Source of the DNA: Aequorivita marisscotiae
GTDB taxonomy: Bacteria > Bacteroidota > Bacteroidia > Flavobacteriales > Flavobacteriaceae
Length of the DNA: 64,000 nucleotides
Direction of reading: 5' to 3'
NCBI RefSeq assembly: GCF_029814825.1
Contig: NZ_CP122379.1
Location: 1,116,001 to 1,180,000 of the forward strand
In this document: positions 44,914 to 54,175 of the stretch, in pieces
Layout: each line of letters opens with the position of its first letter
Position numbering within the stretch: position 1 is the stretch's first letter
Translations under genes and position numbers: made by a program
Notes under the pieces: generated by a model
Told to the model about the DNA's origin: nothing
What the model saw: only the letters and a program-made list of their open reading frames with translations
The model's database searches: none

Positions 44914-46188
44914 TTAAAAAAGGTCATCACTGGTTATACTTTGAGTTCTTTTACTGTAATTGATGGAGCGTTTTACGAAAAAATCACCGTGTTTGGTACC
45001 GATAATTTCATCGTCAAACCATTCGGTCTGTGCCAAGAGGGTTTCGTCTATTTCAAATATTTTTTCAATTCCGATGCTTTCAAGCGAATTGTTAAATCGG
45101 TTTTTTATAAATTCGTTTACAACTGCTTTCGGCAAGAAATCTAATTCGCCTTCTTCAAATATCCAATCTACTATTCTGCTTTCGGCAGTAAAGGCTTCCT
45201 TGCAGATTTCCTGAATCATGGCGTTGTAACTTTCATCAAACCACTCTGGGTTTTCTTCTTTTATAATTTTAATAATATCTATTCCGAAATCTCCGTGTAT
45301 TTGTTCTTCTTTTGAAGTGGCTTCAACCACATTTGAAATTCCCTTAAGCATATTTTTATGCTTGTTGAAAGCCATAATGATTAAAAACTGGGAGAAGAGG
45401 GAAACGTGTTCAATAAAAAGAGAGAACAACAATATAGATTCGGCATATTCTTTATTGTCTTCACTTTTAGCATTTTTGAGTGCGGTTTCAAGGTAATGTA
45501 CGCGCATCATAATGACCGGCTTTTTTTTGAGGTCTTTAAATTCTTCATTTAAACCCAAAATTTCGAGGAGATGCGAGTAGGCATCGTGATGGCGAACTTC
45601 GCTTTCGGCAAATGTTGCTCCTACCGAACCAATTTCGGGTTTTGGCATACGGTGGTATATGTCGCCCCAAAAGCTTTTTACGGCAACTTCAATCTGCGAA
45701 ATTGCAAGCATGGTGTTTTTAATAGCGCTTTGTTCTACATTGGTTAGTCTGGTTTTAAAATCTTGGATATCGCTCGTAAAATTAAACTCTGTGTGTATCC
45801 AGTATGAGTGTCTGATGGCAGGTACATATTCGTACAAGGCGGGATATTCGTATGGTTTTAGGTTTATGCGTTTTTCAAAAATATTGAGTTTTCGTTTTTG
45901 GGTTTGTTGATTTCTATAGAGAATATATCCTTTGGCAACATCAAAAAAACCGCCTTCCATTAATTTAGTTTCCACAAAATCCTGAACCTCCTCTACTGTA
46001 GGAATATATTTACTGTCTTGATTTTTTCGGTCGAGTAGGGCAGCATAAACTTTTTCTGATATCCGTTGTGCATCTTCTAAACTACCGTGTTTTGCAGCGG
46101 TCATTGCCTTTAAAACTGCATCGGTAATTTTCTGTAAATGAAATAGTTTTGTGGTGAAATCTCTTTTAATAACGTGGGTAATTTCCAT
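44914..46188 (-). CDS. nrdB: Ribonucleotide reductase class I small subunit with N-terminal ATP-cone
   Basis: 424 residues. Residues about 4-95 are an ATP-cone (VIKRDFTTKLFHLQKITDAV, VEEVQDFVETKLMEGGFF). The ferritin-like domain follows: Glu167 in QIEVAVKSFW aligns with the first metal ligand, Glu197 and His200 in FAESEVRHHDAY with the next two, and Tyr204 with the E. coli radical Tyr122. ATP-cones are normally on NrdA. This layout is that of Leeuwenhoekiella blandensis NrdB, where ATP gives active dimers and dATP inactive tetramers and evidence points to a dimanganese centre. The metal here is inferred, not seen. First gene of the operon. Confidence 0.96.
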   Translation of the reverse strand: MEITHVIKRDFTTKLFHLQKITDAVLKAMTAAKHGSLEDAQRISEKVYAALLDRKNQDSKYIPTVEEVQDFVETKLMEGGFFDVAKGYILYRNQQTQKRKLNIFEKRINLKPYEYPALYEYVPAIRHSYWIHTEFNFTSDIQDFKTRLTNVEQSAIKNTMLAISQIEVAVKSFWGDIYHRMPKPEIGSVGATFAESEVRHHDAYSHLLEILGLNEEFKDLKKKPVIMMRVHYLETALKNAKSEDNKEYAESILLFSLFIEHVSLFSQFLIIMAFNKHKNMLKGISNVVEATSKEEQIHGDFGIDIIKIIKEENPEWFDESYNAMIQEICKEAFTAESRIVDWIFEEGELDFLPKAVVNEFIKNRFNNSLESIGIEKIFEIDETLLAQTEWFDDEIIGTKHGDFFVKRSINYSKRTQSITSDDLF

Positions 46189-46415
46189 GGAAATGCGAAC
46201 TAAAAATTAGAAATAAATTTGAAGTATAAAGATGAAAATTATATCAATGTGTTTTCATCCAACCCAGATTATGTTGTTAAATGATTATCAACAATTTTAA
46301 ATAAACGGAAAGAATTGGGTGTGAGGTAATTTGCAAAACCTTGCATATATTAGTGTTTTAGCAAGGCTTACGTAAGGTGTTTTTCTTTGGTTTTTTATTT
46401 AGAAACTAGCTGGTG

Positions 46416-47405
46416 TTATTTCTTTTTTAATCGATTGCGAAGCATGCACAGCACTCCGACTTCTTCTTTTGAAAGGCTTTCAATTTCCGTAAGCAATTTG
46501 TTTATTTCCTTTTCAAAATATTTTAGGGTTCTTCCTTTGGTATAATCGTCAATAACCCTGGGGTCTATATACGAGTCGCGTGCAACGGAAGGCGTATTTC
46601 CAAGTTTTTCTGAAACACGATTTACAGCCTCCTTTATATTTTTGTCTAATAATTTTTGATCCTTTTTATCTACTACGCCAAGTTCGTCGAGTGCAATTGC
46701 GGCAATCATGGTTCCGGCCCACGTTCTAAAATCCTTTGCTGAAAATTCGTCGCCCATCACCTCGCGGATATATGCGTTCAGGTCGTCGCTTTTAACGTCT
46801 ATGATGTTGTTATTTTCATCCAGGTATTTAAAAACCTCATAGCCTTGCAAGCTATCTACCTCTTTAACAATCTTGGCTAACTTTTTATCTACAATTTGTT
46901 TTTCTTGCTCTTGTCCAGATTTGCCATTGTAGCTAAAAATTATTTCGTCTCCATTAATGGTTAAATGCTTGGACCGCAATGTTGTTAGGCCATAGGTTTC
47001 GTTTTCTTTGGAGTAGGTTTCGCTGCCGGGCCTAAAAAAGGCAGTCTCTAATAAACGAAGCATGGTGGCCAAAACTTTTTCCCTATTTAACTTACGTTTT
47101 CGCAAATGCTGTCCTGTTACCCGGCGCATGTGTTCTAATTGATTTGCAAAATCTACAATACGGTCAAATTTTTTGGAATTCTGCTTTTCTATATAATTGG
47201 GATGGTAAATGTATTGTTTTCGGTCTTTATCGTCGCGACCTGTAACCAATAGGTCTGCATTTTTGTTTTCATTTATTTCTACGGCTGTCCAAGCGGGTGG
47301 GATAATAAGAGATTCTATCCACTTGCGCGTAGATTTATCTTTAATAGTTGCTCCATTTTCGTACTTATATGTAAAACCTTTGCCGTGCCTTTTTCTATGG
47401 TACAT
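46416..47405 (-). CDS. DNA topoisomerase IB
   Basis: 329 residues, the compact poxvirus-like type found in some bacteria. Catalytic residues: the Arg and Lys in YGLTTLRSKHL, Lys in the following hairpin, the Arg of AKDFRTWAGT and the nucleophile Tyr279 in ARDSYIDPRV. It relaxes supercoils by a 3'-phosphotyrosyl intermediate. The N-terminal segment GFTYKYENGATIKD is typical. Alone on the minus strand between nrdB and tRNA-Asn with a 227-base spacer to nrdB; not in an operon. Confidence 0.95.
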   Translation of the reverse strand: MYHRKRHGKGFTYKYENGATIKDKSTRKWIESLIIPPAWTAVEINENKNADLLVTGRDDKDRKQYIYHPNYIEKQNSKKFDRIVDFANQLEHMRRVTGQHLRKRKLNREKVLATMLRLLETAFFRPGSETYSKENETYGLTTLRSKHLTINGDEIIFSYNGKSGQEQEKQIVDKKLAKIVKEVDSLQGYEVFKYLDENNNIIDVKSDDLNAYIREVMGDEFSAKDFRTWAGTMIAAIALDELGVVDKKDQKLLDKNIKEAVNRVSEKLGNTPSVARDSYIDPRVIDDYTKGRTLKYFEKEINKLLTEIESLSKEEVGVLCMLRNRLKKK

Positions 47406-47599
47406 TGTTTTTTCTTTAAAAATAGAACAAAAACAGTTTGACCGTTGTAACTTTATATTCTTCTTAAGATTTTTTAAGGAGTCTGTAACGCAAAGGTTTG
47501 TGTAGCGGTTAAGTGTTTGGCAGAATTTGTTTTATACCTTCTTTAAAAAACGGTTGTAAAATTTATACGTATACCCAAGCTAAAAGTGCCCAAAACAGA

Positions 47600-47627
47600 A
47601 AAGCCTCCACATTTCTGTGAAGGCTTT
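47600..47627 (-). terminator. Terminator downstream of tRNA-Asn
   Basis: Stem AAAGCCT (47600-47606) with AGGCTTT (47621-47627) and an inner CACA/TGTG pairing around TTTC. On the minus strand it is followed by a TTTT run. It lies 12 bases past the tRNA 3' end. Confidence 0.75.
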
Positions 47628-47638
47628 CTCTAACTAAG

Positions 47639-47712
47639 CTCCTCCTCTTGGGCTCGAACCAAGGACCCTCTGATTAACAGTCAGATGCTCTAACCAACTG
47701 AGCTAAGGAGGA
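47639..47712 (-). tRNA. tRNA-Asn (anticodon GTT)
   Basis: 74 bases on the minus strand. Acceptor TCCTCCT pairs with AGGAGGA, discriminator G; the D arm is TAGCTCAGTTGGTTAGAGCA, the anticodon loop CTGTTAA gives GTT, and the T arm has GGTTCGAGCC. CCA is not encoded. Confidence 0.96.
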
Positions 47713-47827
47713 ATTTTGCGTTAGCGGTTGCAAATATATGTCTATTTTTTAATTCCATCAAAATAAACTTGAAACTTTATCAATAATTATATTGAATGTT
47801 TTTTGAAGTACAGCGAGTGTCTATGGG

Positions 47828-48562
47828 TTAAAGACTTTGCAATTCGGCTAGTAGCGCTTTATTGGCGGGCGATTTACTTTGCTTGAGTACCGATTTGGCT
47901 TCCTGTAATTCGTCTTTTCTAAGAAGTGTAAGTGCCAAATAATATCTTATTTCTTCATAAAAAGCACTTTCAGAAATTTTTTCGGCTATTTGAAAATATT
48001 TTTCAGCTTGTCGGGGATTGTCGTTGGCCAAATTTGCTACTCCCAGAAAATATACCAACGTATCATTTTCTGGTTCTGCAGCGTATAGTGGTTCCCAGCT
48101 AGCAATGGCATCAGAATAATTTTTACGTTTGTAATTTACCATTCCAAAGTAAAATTGATAGTCTGTATTTGTTCCCATAGTTGTTGGGAGTCCGGGGTCT
48201 GGTTTAAAGTAGGTTGCAAAAACCCGATCATACGAATTTTCGTGAAAAAAAATAGCCCAAGTACTCACGGCAATTAAAAGTAACAAGGAAGCTGCAATTG
48301 CCAACAGGCCTGGAGTAACCCACTTTTTAATAGATTTTTCTTGAATTTCTTGGTGAAAACCGTCTAAAGATTCTATGAGATTTAGTTCTTCAACACTTTG
48401 CATTACGGCTCTTTGTTCTTCTACTTCCTGTTTGAATTCTGGGGAATTTTTCATTTTTTCTTCAAACTGGGCACGTGTTTTAGCATCCATACTTTCTAAT
48501 AAGTACGCATCTATCGTCTCTTGATTTTCTTGATTGTTTGTTATATTATTATGTGTTTCCAT
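47828..48562 (-). CDS. Anti-sigma-like membrane protein with TPR tail
   Basis: 244 residues. An N-terminal cytoplasmic region (about 1-85) with acidic helices (QETIDAYLLESMDAKTRAQF) resembles anti-sigma factors of Bacteroidota; a single membrane helix follows (LLAIAASLLLLIAVSTWAI, about 90-108); the rest is periplasmic TPR repeats (YQFYFGMVNYKRKNYSDAI). It overlaps the ECF sigma gene by 14 bases, and that coupling supports the anti-sigma role. A C8 tract in the overlap could fuse the two frames by losing one base. The signal sensed is unknown. Confidence 0.78.
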   Translation of the reverse strand: METHNNITNNQENQETIDAYLLESMDAKTRAQFEEKMKNSPEFKQEVEEQRAVMQSVEELNLIESLDGFHQEIQEKSIKKWVTPGLLAIAASLLLLIAVSTWAIFFHENSYDRVFATYFKPDPGLPTTMGTNTDYQFYFGMVNYKRKNYSDAIASWEPLYAAEPENDTLVYFLGVANLANDNPRQAEKYFQIAEKISESAFYEEIRYYLALTLLRKDELQEAKSVLKQSKSPANKALLAELQSL

Positions 48563-49136
48563 TGGGGGGGGATTGAGTCATTTTTTTTAACTGTTCTTGG
48601 CATCGATACTTGGCATTACGCGCTGAAGCTTCGTCTATTTTTAAAATTTGAGCTATTTCTTTATACGTTCTTCTTTCAAAATAAAACAACTTTAATAAAT
48701 CTTTACAACGATCGCCCAGATTGCCAATACAGTGCATTATTGTATTTATTTTTTCATTTTTATCTGTATCAATTTCAAGGTCCGGTTCAACAGATTCTAT
48801 TTCGCGATTAATAAATGTGGTATTTTTGTATTTTACAGATCGTACGTGGTCTAGCCATTTGTATTTGGCAATCTGAAATAGATACCCATTAATTATTTTC
48901 GGGTTCTTAGCAGAAAATTTATCATCTTTAATATTTCGCCACATTGCTACAAATGCTTCTTGATATACATCTTTTGCTTGATGTTCGTTACCACTATTTT
49001 TAAGTACATAACGCCGTACATTAGGGTAGTTATGTACATACAGTTTTTTTAATGTGTTGGCATCATTATTTTTTATGAGCGCAACAACTTCTGTAATTGG
49101 CAAATCGTATAAATTTATTCCGTTTCTTGTATGCAT
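48549..49136 (-). CDS. ECF-type RNA polymerase sigma factor
   Basis: 195 residues with sigma region 2 (AKDVYQEAFVAMWRN) binding the -10 element and core polymerase, and region 4 (RTYKEIAQILKIDEASARNA) with the helix-turn-helix for -35. No N-terminal region 1, hence ECF type. Its C-terminal SPPNGNT is encoded by eight consecutive C and the following bases, which are also the start of the downstream anti-sigma-like gene. The regulated genes cannot be told; autoregulation is usual in such pairs. Confidence 0.93.
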   Translation of the reverse strand: MHTRNGINLYDLPITEVVALIKNNDANTLKKLYVHNYPNVRRYVLKNSGNEHQAKDVYQEAFVAMWRNIKDDKFSAKNPKIINGYLFQIAKYKWLDHVRSVKYKNTTFINREIESVEPDLEIDTDKNEKINTIMHCIGNLGDRCKDLLKLFYFERRTYKEIAQILKIDEASARNAKYRCQEQLKKMTQSPPNGNT

Positions 49137-49337
49137 TGGTTATAAAACAATACAGAAAGATACAATTAAAATACAATCGCTCTAAATTTTTTGGCAGTTT
49201 CGGATAAACGGGCGCTTTTTTTTGTTTAAATGAACTGTTTTACGAGTTACTATTGCGCCCTTGATTCCAAAAAAATACATTGCCATTATAACCTCATCGG
49301 AAGAGCCGTTGAAATGTCATCAAAAAATTATCATAAA

Positions 49338-49372
49338 AAAAAATACTTCGTTGTGGAAGCGAAGTATTTTTT
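49338..49372. terminator. Strong bidirectional terminator
   Basis: 13-base arms AAAAAATACTTCG (49338-49350) and CGAAGTATTTTTT (49360-49372) flanked by A and T runs. It ends rseP transcription 17 bases past its stop and would block entry from the other side. Confidence 0.88.
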
Positions 49373-49389
49373 TAGAAGTTGATACCGTT

Positions 49390-50715
49390 TTATTCAAACA
49401 GCCAGCGATAGATGTCATTCCCGTTGGCAAATAACACGAGCGCGATTAGTAGAAAGAATCCGACCATTTGGGCGTATTCCATAAACTTATCGTTGGGTTT
49501 TCTTCCAGTAACTATTTCGTATAATAAGAACATAACATGACCCCCGTCTAAGGCGGGAATTGGAAGAATATTCATAAACGCTAATATAATAGAAATCAAG
49601 GCAGTGGTTGCCCAAAAGCTTTGCCAGTCCCAAACACCCGGAAATAGATTGCCAATTGCTCCAAATCCACCTACCTGTGTAGCTCCTTTTTTGGTGAAAA
49701 CATACTTAAACTGGGCTACATAGTCTTTTAGAGTATTATAGCCAAAACCAAATCCTCCAACAATGCTTTCGCCCAAAGTGTAATCTATTTTAGTTTTTCC
49801 TAGTTGCGATATTATTTTTTCGTTAGAATATCCTATTCCTATAAATCCGTCTTCATTGGGAGTAATATTTAGGGTATCCGTTGCGTTTCCTCTTAAAAAA
49901 ACAATTTGTTTAGCCTCAAGTTTGTTTTCATCAATTATACGTTGAAATTCATCGCGGTATTCTACTGTTTTTCCATTGATTGAAACTATTTTATCAGTTG
50001 CTAATAAGCCGGCCTTTTTGGCAGGTCCAAATACCGAGTCAACCGATATTTCTTGTCTCGGACTAAATGCAGGCATAATACCGCTTTCAAACATTTTGGA
50101 GCCAGCGTTTTCTGGTACTTTAACAATTTCAACGCTGCCGTCTGCGTGTTTTACTTCTACGTTTGAAACATCGCGAACAAAAATATAACGGTTTATTTCT
50201 AAAACATCGTCTAATGGCTCGCCATTAATACTTAAAATCTGGTCGCCGTCCTGAAACCCATATTCCTTAAATTGTTCAGTAACTGCAAAACCTTGGGGTA
50301 AATCTTCGTTAGTGGTAATATTTCTTCCGTACACATAAAGTATACCCATATATATTACAAAACCAACAATAATATTTACCGTAACTCCCCCGAGCATAAT
50401 TATTAATCGTTGCCAAGCCGGTTTGCTTCTAAATTCCCATGGTTGTGGGGGTTGAGCCATTTGCTCTTTATCCATGCTCTCATCGATCATTCCAGAAATT
50501 TTTACATAACCACCCAACGGGAGCCAGCCAATTCCGTAAACGGTTTCGCCAATTTTCTTTTTAAAGAGTGAAAATTTTACATCAAAGAAAAGATAGAATT
50601 TCTCTACTCTGGTTTTAAAAAGTTTTGCGGGTATATAGTGTCCTAATTCGTGAAGTACGATTAACAATGATAAACTTACAAGTAATTGTATGGCTTTTAC
50701 AGCAAATGGAGTCAT
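49390..50715 (-). CDS. rseP: Site-2 protease RseP
   Basis: 441 residues. The zinc motif LHELGHY (His22, Glu23, His26) lies in the first helix; two PDZ domains follow (about 130-290), then the membrane segment with NILPIPALDGGHVMF, which supplies the Asp ligand. RseP cuts the membrane-spanning part of anti-sigma factors and clears signal peptides. The ECF/anti-sigma pair lies next to it on the same strand but behind a terminator, so a link is possible though not shown. Confidence 0.96.
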   Translation of the reverse strand: MTPFAVKAIQLLVSLSLLIVLHELGHYIPAKLFKTRVEKFYLFFDVKFSLFKKKIGETVYGIGWLPLGGYVKISGMIDESMDKEQMAQPPQPWEFRSKPAWQRLIIMLGGVTVNIIVGFVIYMGILYVYGRNITTNEDLPQGFAVTEQFKEYGFQDGDQILSINGEPLDDVLEINRYIFVRDVSNVEVKHADGSVEIVKVPENAGSKMFESGIMPAFSPRQEISVDSVFGPAKKAGLLATDKIVSINGKTVEYRDEFQRIIDENKLEAKQIVFLRGNATDTLNITPNEDGFIGIGYSNEKIISQLGKTKIDYTLGESIVGGFGFGYNTLKDYVAQFKYVFTKKGATQVGGFGAIGNLFPGVWDWQSFWATTALISIILAFMNILPIPALDGGHVMFLLYEIVTGRKPNDKFMEYAQMVGFFLLIALVLFANGNDIYRWLFE

Positions 50716-50875
50716 AGGTGTTTAACTAGAAATTTTAATAAAAGTGTCAAATTTTAAGCTGGCTTCGCTAAAAACGCGCCAAATTTAAAATTGTCAGTAA
50801 TTTTTTGGTTCCGATAATTAATTAACCGATTCAATAAAAAATCGCACAAAAGTACTCTTTTACAACTAGCAAAAA

Positions 50876-50902
50876 AAATAAGCGGGTGTGTTCCGCTTAT
50901 TT
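50876..50902 (-). terminator. Terminator of the M1 peptidase gene
   Basis: Ten-base stem AAATAAGCGG (50876-50885) and CCGCTTATTT (50893-50902) around GTGTGTT. On the minus strand it is followed by a run of eight T. Confidence 0.85.
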
Positions 50903-50990
50903 ATGATGTATTTAATATATAACTGTAAAAATAAAAATGTGATTACAGCAGTGGTTTTGCAGAAAAATTCTAGCTAGTAATACGGTAAAA

Positions 50991-52922
50991 TTAATTTTTT
51001 ACTATTGTCTTGTTTATTACGCCTTCCGAAGTCTCTAAGCGAAGAAACAATATTCCAGTGTTAAATTTTGATACATTTATGGTTTTTGAAAATGCTTCGG
51101 CGTATAAAACTTGCCCTAACGAATTATAAATCTCAACTTTCTGAACGTCTAAATATGCGGGTTTTTCAAGAGTAATAATTCCCGAAGTTGGATTGGGATA
51201 AACAACAATTTTTTGTTCTAAAGCGAAATTTTCAGTACCCAATATTACATTGTTGCTTCTTGAAATTATATCGTATTCGGGATCAAAACGCACACTTTGT
51301 ACCGTAAAGTTTACCGCTGGCTGGTAGGTTTGGTTGTTTGTGGTATTGTCTAAAACTATATCTAGTACTTCGCCCTGTGTTCCGTTAATTCGTAATGGCA
51401 CCGGCGCATCAAAATACGAAACGGAAGAATGGCTTTGAGTTTGTGAAATCTTCACATAAATACTTCCAGAATTTACTTGATTCCACGTAATTGTGTAGCG
51501 CGGATATCCTTCGCCATATACCCAATCATCAAAAAACTCGGAAAGATTAGCGCCACTGGCGGTTTCCATATTTCTTATTAAATCGCCAGTTTTGGCATAC
51601 CCATAAGCAAGTTGAGGGTCAGCGAGATAATCTTTTAATCCTTGATAAAAAACGGCGTCGCCCAATTTCTTGCGAAGCATATGCAGCACCATCGCTCCCT
51701 TGTTATAACTTAACCTGCTGCTGAAAATACGGTTTACTGAAGTGGTATCTTGGGCGGGTATATAAACAGAACCATCGGGATAATTGGTAATTGAAGAAAT
51801 TTTGTCCTGCCTCCAAGCTCTAAAATCTGTACTCCCGTCAAAATCTTCTACCACCAACCCTGACAAATAAGTAGCAAAACCTTCGTTAAGCCAAATATCT
51901 TGCCAGCTACCACACGTAACTTTATCACCAAACCATTGGTGAGCAAGTTCGTGTGCAATTAATCCGCGTCCAAGGCTGCCCATAAACGAAACTGTGGTGT
52001 GTTCCATCCCGCCGCCCCAACCAAACTGGGCGTGACCATATTTTTCGCTGGCGTAGGGATAGGGTTCAAAGAGATCTGAAAACAGATTCATAATATCTAC
52101 CGTTACGGGCGTACGCGATTGTGCATACGAAAGATCTTCGGGGTAGATGTAATTTATTATTTCAAACGGATTCCCATTATTGGCAACGGTATGCGAATAA
52201 ACCGAATAATTGGTAACAGCAATGGCAATTAAATAAGCCGGAATAGGATATTGATGCCTAAAATGGGTGGTTTTAGTGTTTCCATTTATAGTCTGGCTTA
52301 ATTCCAAACCGTTGGCAACCGCAATATACTCTTCATTTGAAGGATTAAGTCTTGGCGTGGTAATATAAACGTCTATCATATCTATTTTGTCGTTCAAATC
52401 CTGTTTGCACGGCCACCAAGCTTTTGCGCCAAAAGGTTCTGAAAGAGTCCACATTACGGGGTCGCCGTTATGGGTGTCTATTTCAAAAGATCCAAAACCG
52501 GAACTAATGGGATTGCCCGAGTAGCTTATTGCTAACGAGTCTAAAACGCCAGTAGCCTGCATTTGCGGTAAGGTAATAACAACTTCGTCGTTGTTGTTTT
52601 GCGTAAAACTTAGTGGGGTGCCGCGCTGCGTAACTTGCGATACCGTCATATTATCTACAAGTTCAAAGGTTACAGTGTTTAAATCTTCTTTTGCTACAAA
52701 ATGCGAGGTAACTTTACCCGAAATAAATGCCTGCTGTGGGTCTATGTTAAATTCTAATCTGTGGTATTTAAGGTCGTAATTACCGGTGTTTAGGTTTACT
52801 GGTTTTCCAAACCAGCCAGTTGCTGCTTTAGCTTCGGCTTCGCTAATGTCTTCGTTTTGAAAATTTTGTGAAAAGGATACAAGTGAGATAAGTAGTAAGG
52901 CGGGGAGTAGAAGTGTTTTCAT
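50991..52922 (-). CDS. Secreted M1 family aminopeptidase with T9SS sorting domain
   Basis: 643 residues. A signal peptide (KTLLLPALLLISLVSFSQ) precedes an M1 N-terminal beta domain. The catalytic domain has GGGMEHTT in place of GAMEN, HELAHQWFGDK (zinc His pair and Glu, near residue 324) and NEGFATY with the third ligand. Residues about 570-643 are a type A sorting domain (VYPNPTSGIITLEK, YNSLGQVLYAE, NTGILFLRLET), sending the protein through the type IX secretion system to the cell surface or medium. It releases N-terminal residues from peptides. Confidence 0.95.
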   Translation of the reverse strand: MKTLLLPALLLISLVSFSQNFQNEDISEAEAKAATGWFGKPVNLNTGNYDLKYHRLEFNIDPQQAFISGKVTSHFVAKEDLNTVTFELVDNMTVSQVTQRGTPLSFTQNNNDEVVITLPQMQATGVLDSLAISYSGNPISSGFGSFEIDTHNGDPVMWTLSEPFGAKAWWPCKQDLNDKIDMIDVYITTPRLNPSNEEYIAVANGLELSQTINGNTKTTHFRHQYPIPAYLIAIAVTNYSVYSHTVANNGNPFEIINYIYPEDLSYAQSRTPVTVDIMNLFSDLFEPYPYASEKYGHAQFGWGGGMEHTTVSFMGSLGRGLIAHELAHQWFGDKVTCGSWQDIWLNEGFATYLSGLVVEDFDGSTDFRAWRQDKISSITNYPDGSVYIPAQDTTSVNRIFSSRLSYNKGAMVLHMLRKKLGDAVFYQGLKDYLADPQLAYGYAKTGDLIRNMETASGANLSEFFDDWVYGEGYPRYTITWNQVNSGSIYVKISQTQSHSSVSYFDAPVPLRINGTQGEVLDIVLDNTTNNQTYQPAVNFTVQSVRFDPEYDIISRSNNVILGTENFALEQKIVVYPNPTSGIITLEKPAYLDVQKVEIYNSLGQVLYAEAFSKTINVSKFNTGILFLRLETSEGVINKTIVKN

Positions 52923-53092
52923 TTTAAAATAATTTTTTAATTTAATAATTTCAACAACGTATCTCTTAAAAATGAGGCGTTGAAATGAAATATTTCAGTA
53001 GAATAATTCTGAATGTTAAATGTATTCATTTTGATGAATTTAGAGACTATTTTTGCTCTCGAATATAGAAATTGAGTCTAAAATTTAACGCA

Positions 53093-53758
53093 ATGCTTTC
53101 TTTTTTCCGTAAATATAAATTCTTCGCAATTGTTTTATTTATCCTGTCTGCCATTATTATAACGGCGATTTATCAAATAATGAAGCCGAAGGAATCGTTA
53201 AAAATATTTCAACCGGCCGATGTTTCGGCAGAGCTTGTAGATAGTACACTTCAATATGTAAAAAGATATCATACCATTGCAGATTTTAGTTTAATAAATC
53301 AAAACGGAAAGACCATTACGCAAGACGATTACAAAGATAAAATTTACGTTGCCGATTTTTTCTTTACAACCTGCCAAACAATTTGTCCAATAATGACCGA
53401 TCATATGGTTGAAATTCAGGAAAAACTCAAAAACGACCACGACGTTCTTTTGTTATCCCATACGGTAACACCTGAAATAGACAGCGTGCCGCAATTAAAA
53501 AAATACGCTTTGGAAAAAGGAGTGAATGATGATAAATGGAACTTGGTTACCGGCGACAAAAAGGAAATATATAATCTGGCTCGAAAATCGTACCTAGCTG
53601 CGAAGGACGTTCCTTTTCAGGAAAATGATCTTGTACATACCGAAAACTTTGTTTTGGTAGATAAAAAGAAACGCATTCGCGGATTTTATGACGGAACAGA
53701 TCCCGAAGCCATAGAATCACTCCTTCACGATATTAAAGTACTGGAACAGGAAGACTAA
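53093..53758 (+). CDS. SCO1/SenC family copper chaperone-like protein
   Basis: 221 residues from ATG 53093; a TTG seven codons upstream is rejected. A membrane anchor (FFAIVLFILSAIIITAIYQI) leads to a thioredoxin-like domain with the copper-binding TTCQTICPIM (Cys-x3-Cys) and a His in DLVHTENFVLVD, the third ligand. SCO proteins help build the CuA centre of cytochrome oxidase or act as thiol reductases. No oxidase gene is present here. The upstream TATTTTTG (53048-53055) is a possible -7 element. Confidence 0.93.
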   Translation: MLSFFRKYKFFAIVLFILSAIIITAIYQIMKPKESLKIFQPADVSAELVDSTLQYVKRYHTIADFSLINQNGKTITQDDYKDKIYVADFFFTTCQTICPIMTDHMVEIQEKLKNDHDVLLLSHTVTPEIDSVPQLKKYALEKGVNDDKWNLVTGDKKEIYNLARKSYLAAKDVPFQENDLVHTENFVLVDKKKRIRGFYDGTDPEAIESLLHDIKVLEQED

Positions 53759-53846
53759 GCGGTAAGGGTAAGTGCCGGTTGCGGCTTTGTGCTAGTCGGG
53801 TTTAATAATTATTAATCACGAATTCTTCTTTCTAAATTAAAACACT

Positions 53847-53854
53847 TACTTTTG
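53847..53854 (+). promoter_or_regulatory. feoA promoter -7 element
   Basis: TACTTTTG matches TAnnTTTG and lies 29 bases before the feoA ATG. No clear -33 TTTG is visible upstream. Confidence 0.5.
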
Positions 53855-53883
53855 CCTTGTTTAAACTCAATCTAAATAAAAAT

Positions 53884-54111
53884 ATGGCAATTACGATTGC
53901 TTCACTAAAGAAAGGTCAACGGGGCATTATTAAAGAATTTTCCGTAGATGTAGTACCCCTAAAATTATTAGAGATGGGCTGTCTGCCCGGTAATGAGGTG
54001 AGTCTAGTACAAATTGCGCCTTTTAACGATCCGCTTTATTTAAACATAAACGGAAGTCATCTTGCCATTCGTAAAGAAACGGCTTGTTTGATTGAAATAG
54101 AACTGATTTAA
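53884..54111 (+). CDS. feoA: FeoA ferrous iron transport protein A
   Basis: 75 residues from ATG 53884 (MAITIASLKKGQRG). It is a single SH3-like FeoA domain: LLEMGCLPGNEVSLVQIAPFNDPLYLNINGSHLAIRKE includes the conserved MGCLPG and ISLR-like ends. FeoA is a small cytoplasmic partner of FeoB. It begins the feo operon, 64 bases before feoB; that spacer holds a CCTAATTTAGG palindrome and a short repeat remnant. Confidence 0.93.
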   Translation: MAITIASLKKGQRGIIKEFSVDVVPLKLLEMGCLPGNEVSLVQIAPFNDPLYLNINGSHLAIRKETACLIEIELI

Positions 54112-54129
54112 TTTTTTAAAATATTCCGC

Positions 54130-54175
54130 TGTCTTTGAGCGGAGCCTAATTTAGGTTATTGAGCGAAGTCAAAAT
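54130..54175. repeat. feoA-feoB spacer with repeat remnant and CCTAA-T-TTAGG palindrome
   Basis: CCTAATTTAGG (54145-54155) is a palindrome with DtxR-like half-sites, flanked by TTGAGCGGAG and TTGAGCGAAGTC, which resemble the scattered TGAGCG..AGTC elements of this genome. Function is unknown. Confidence 0.4.

Noticed and set aside
46339..46366. Inverted repeat CCTTGC/GCAAGG upstream of nrdB as an NrdR or terminator site
   Set aside because: Six-base arms around a 16-base loop, no T-run and no NrdR-box sequence; could be chance.
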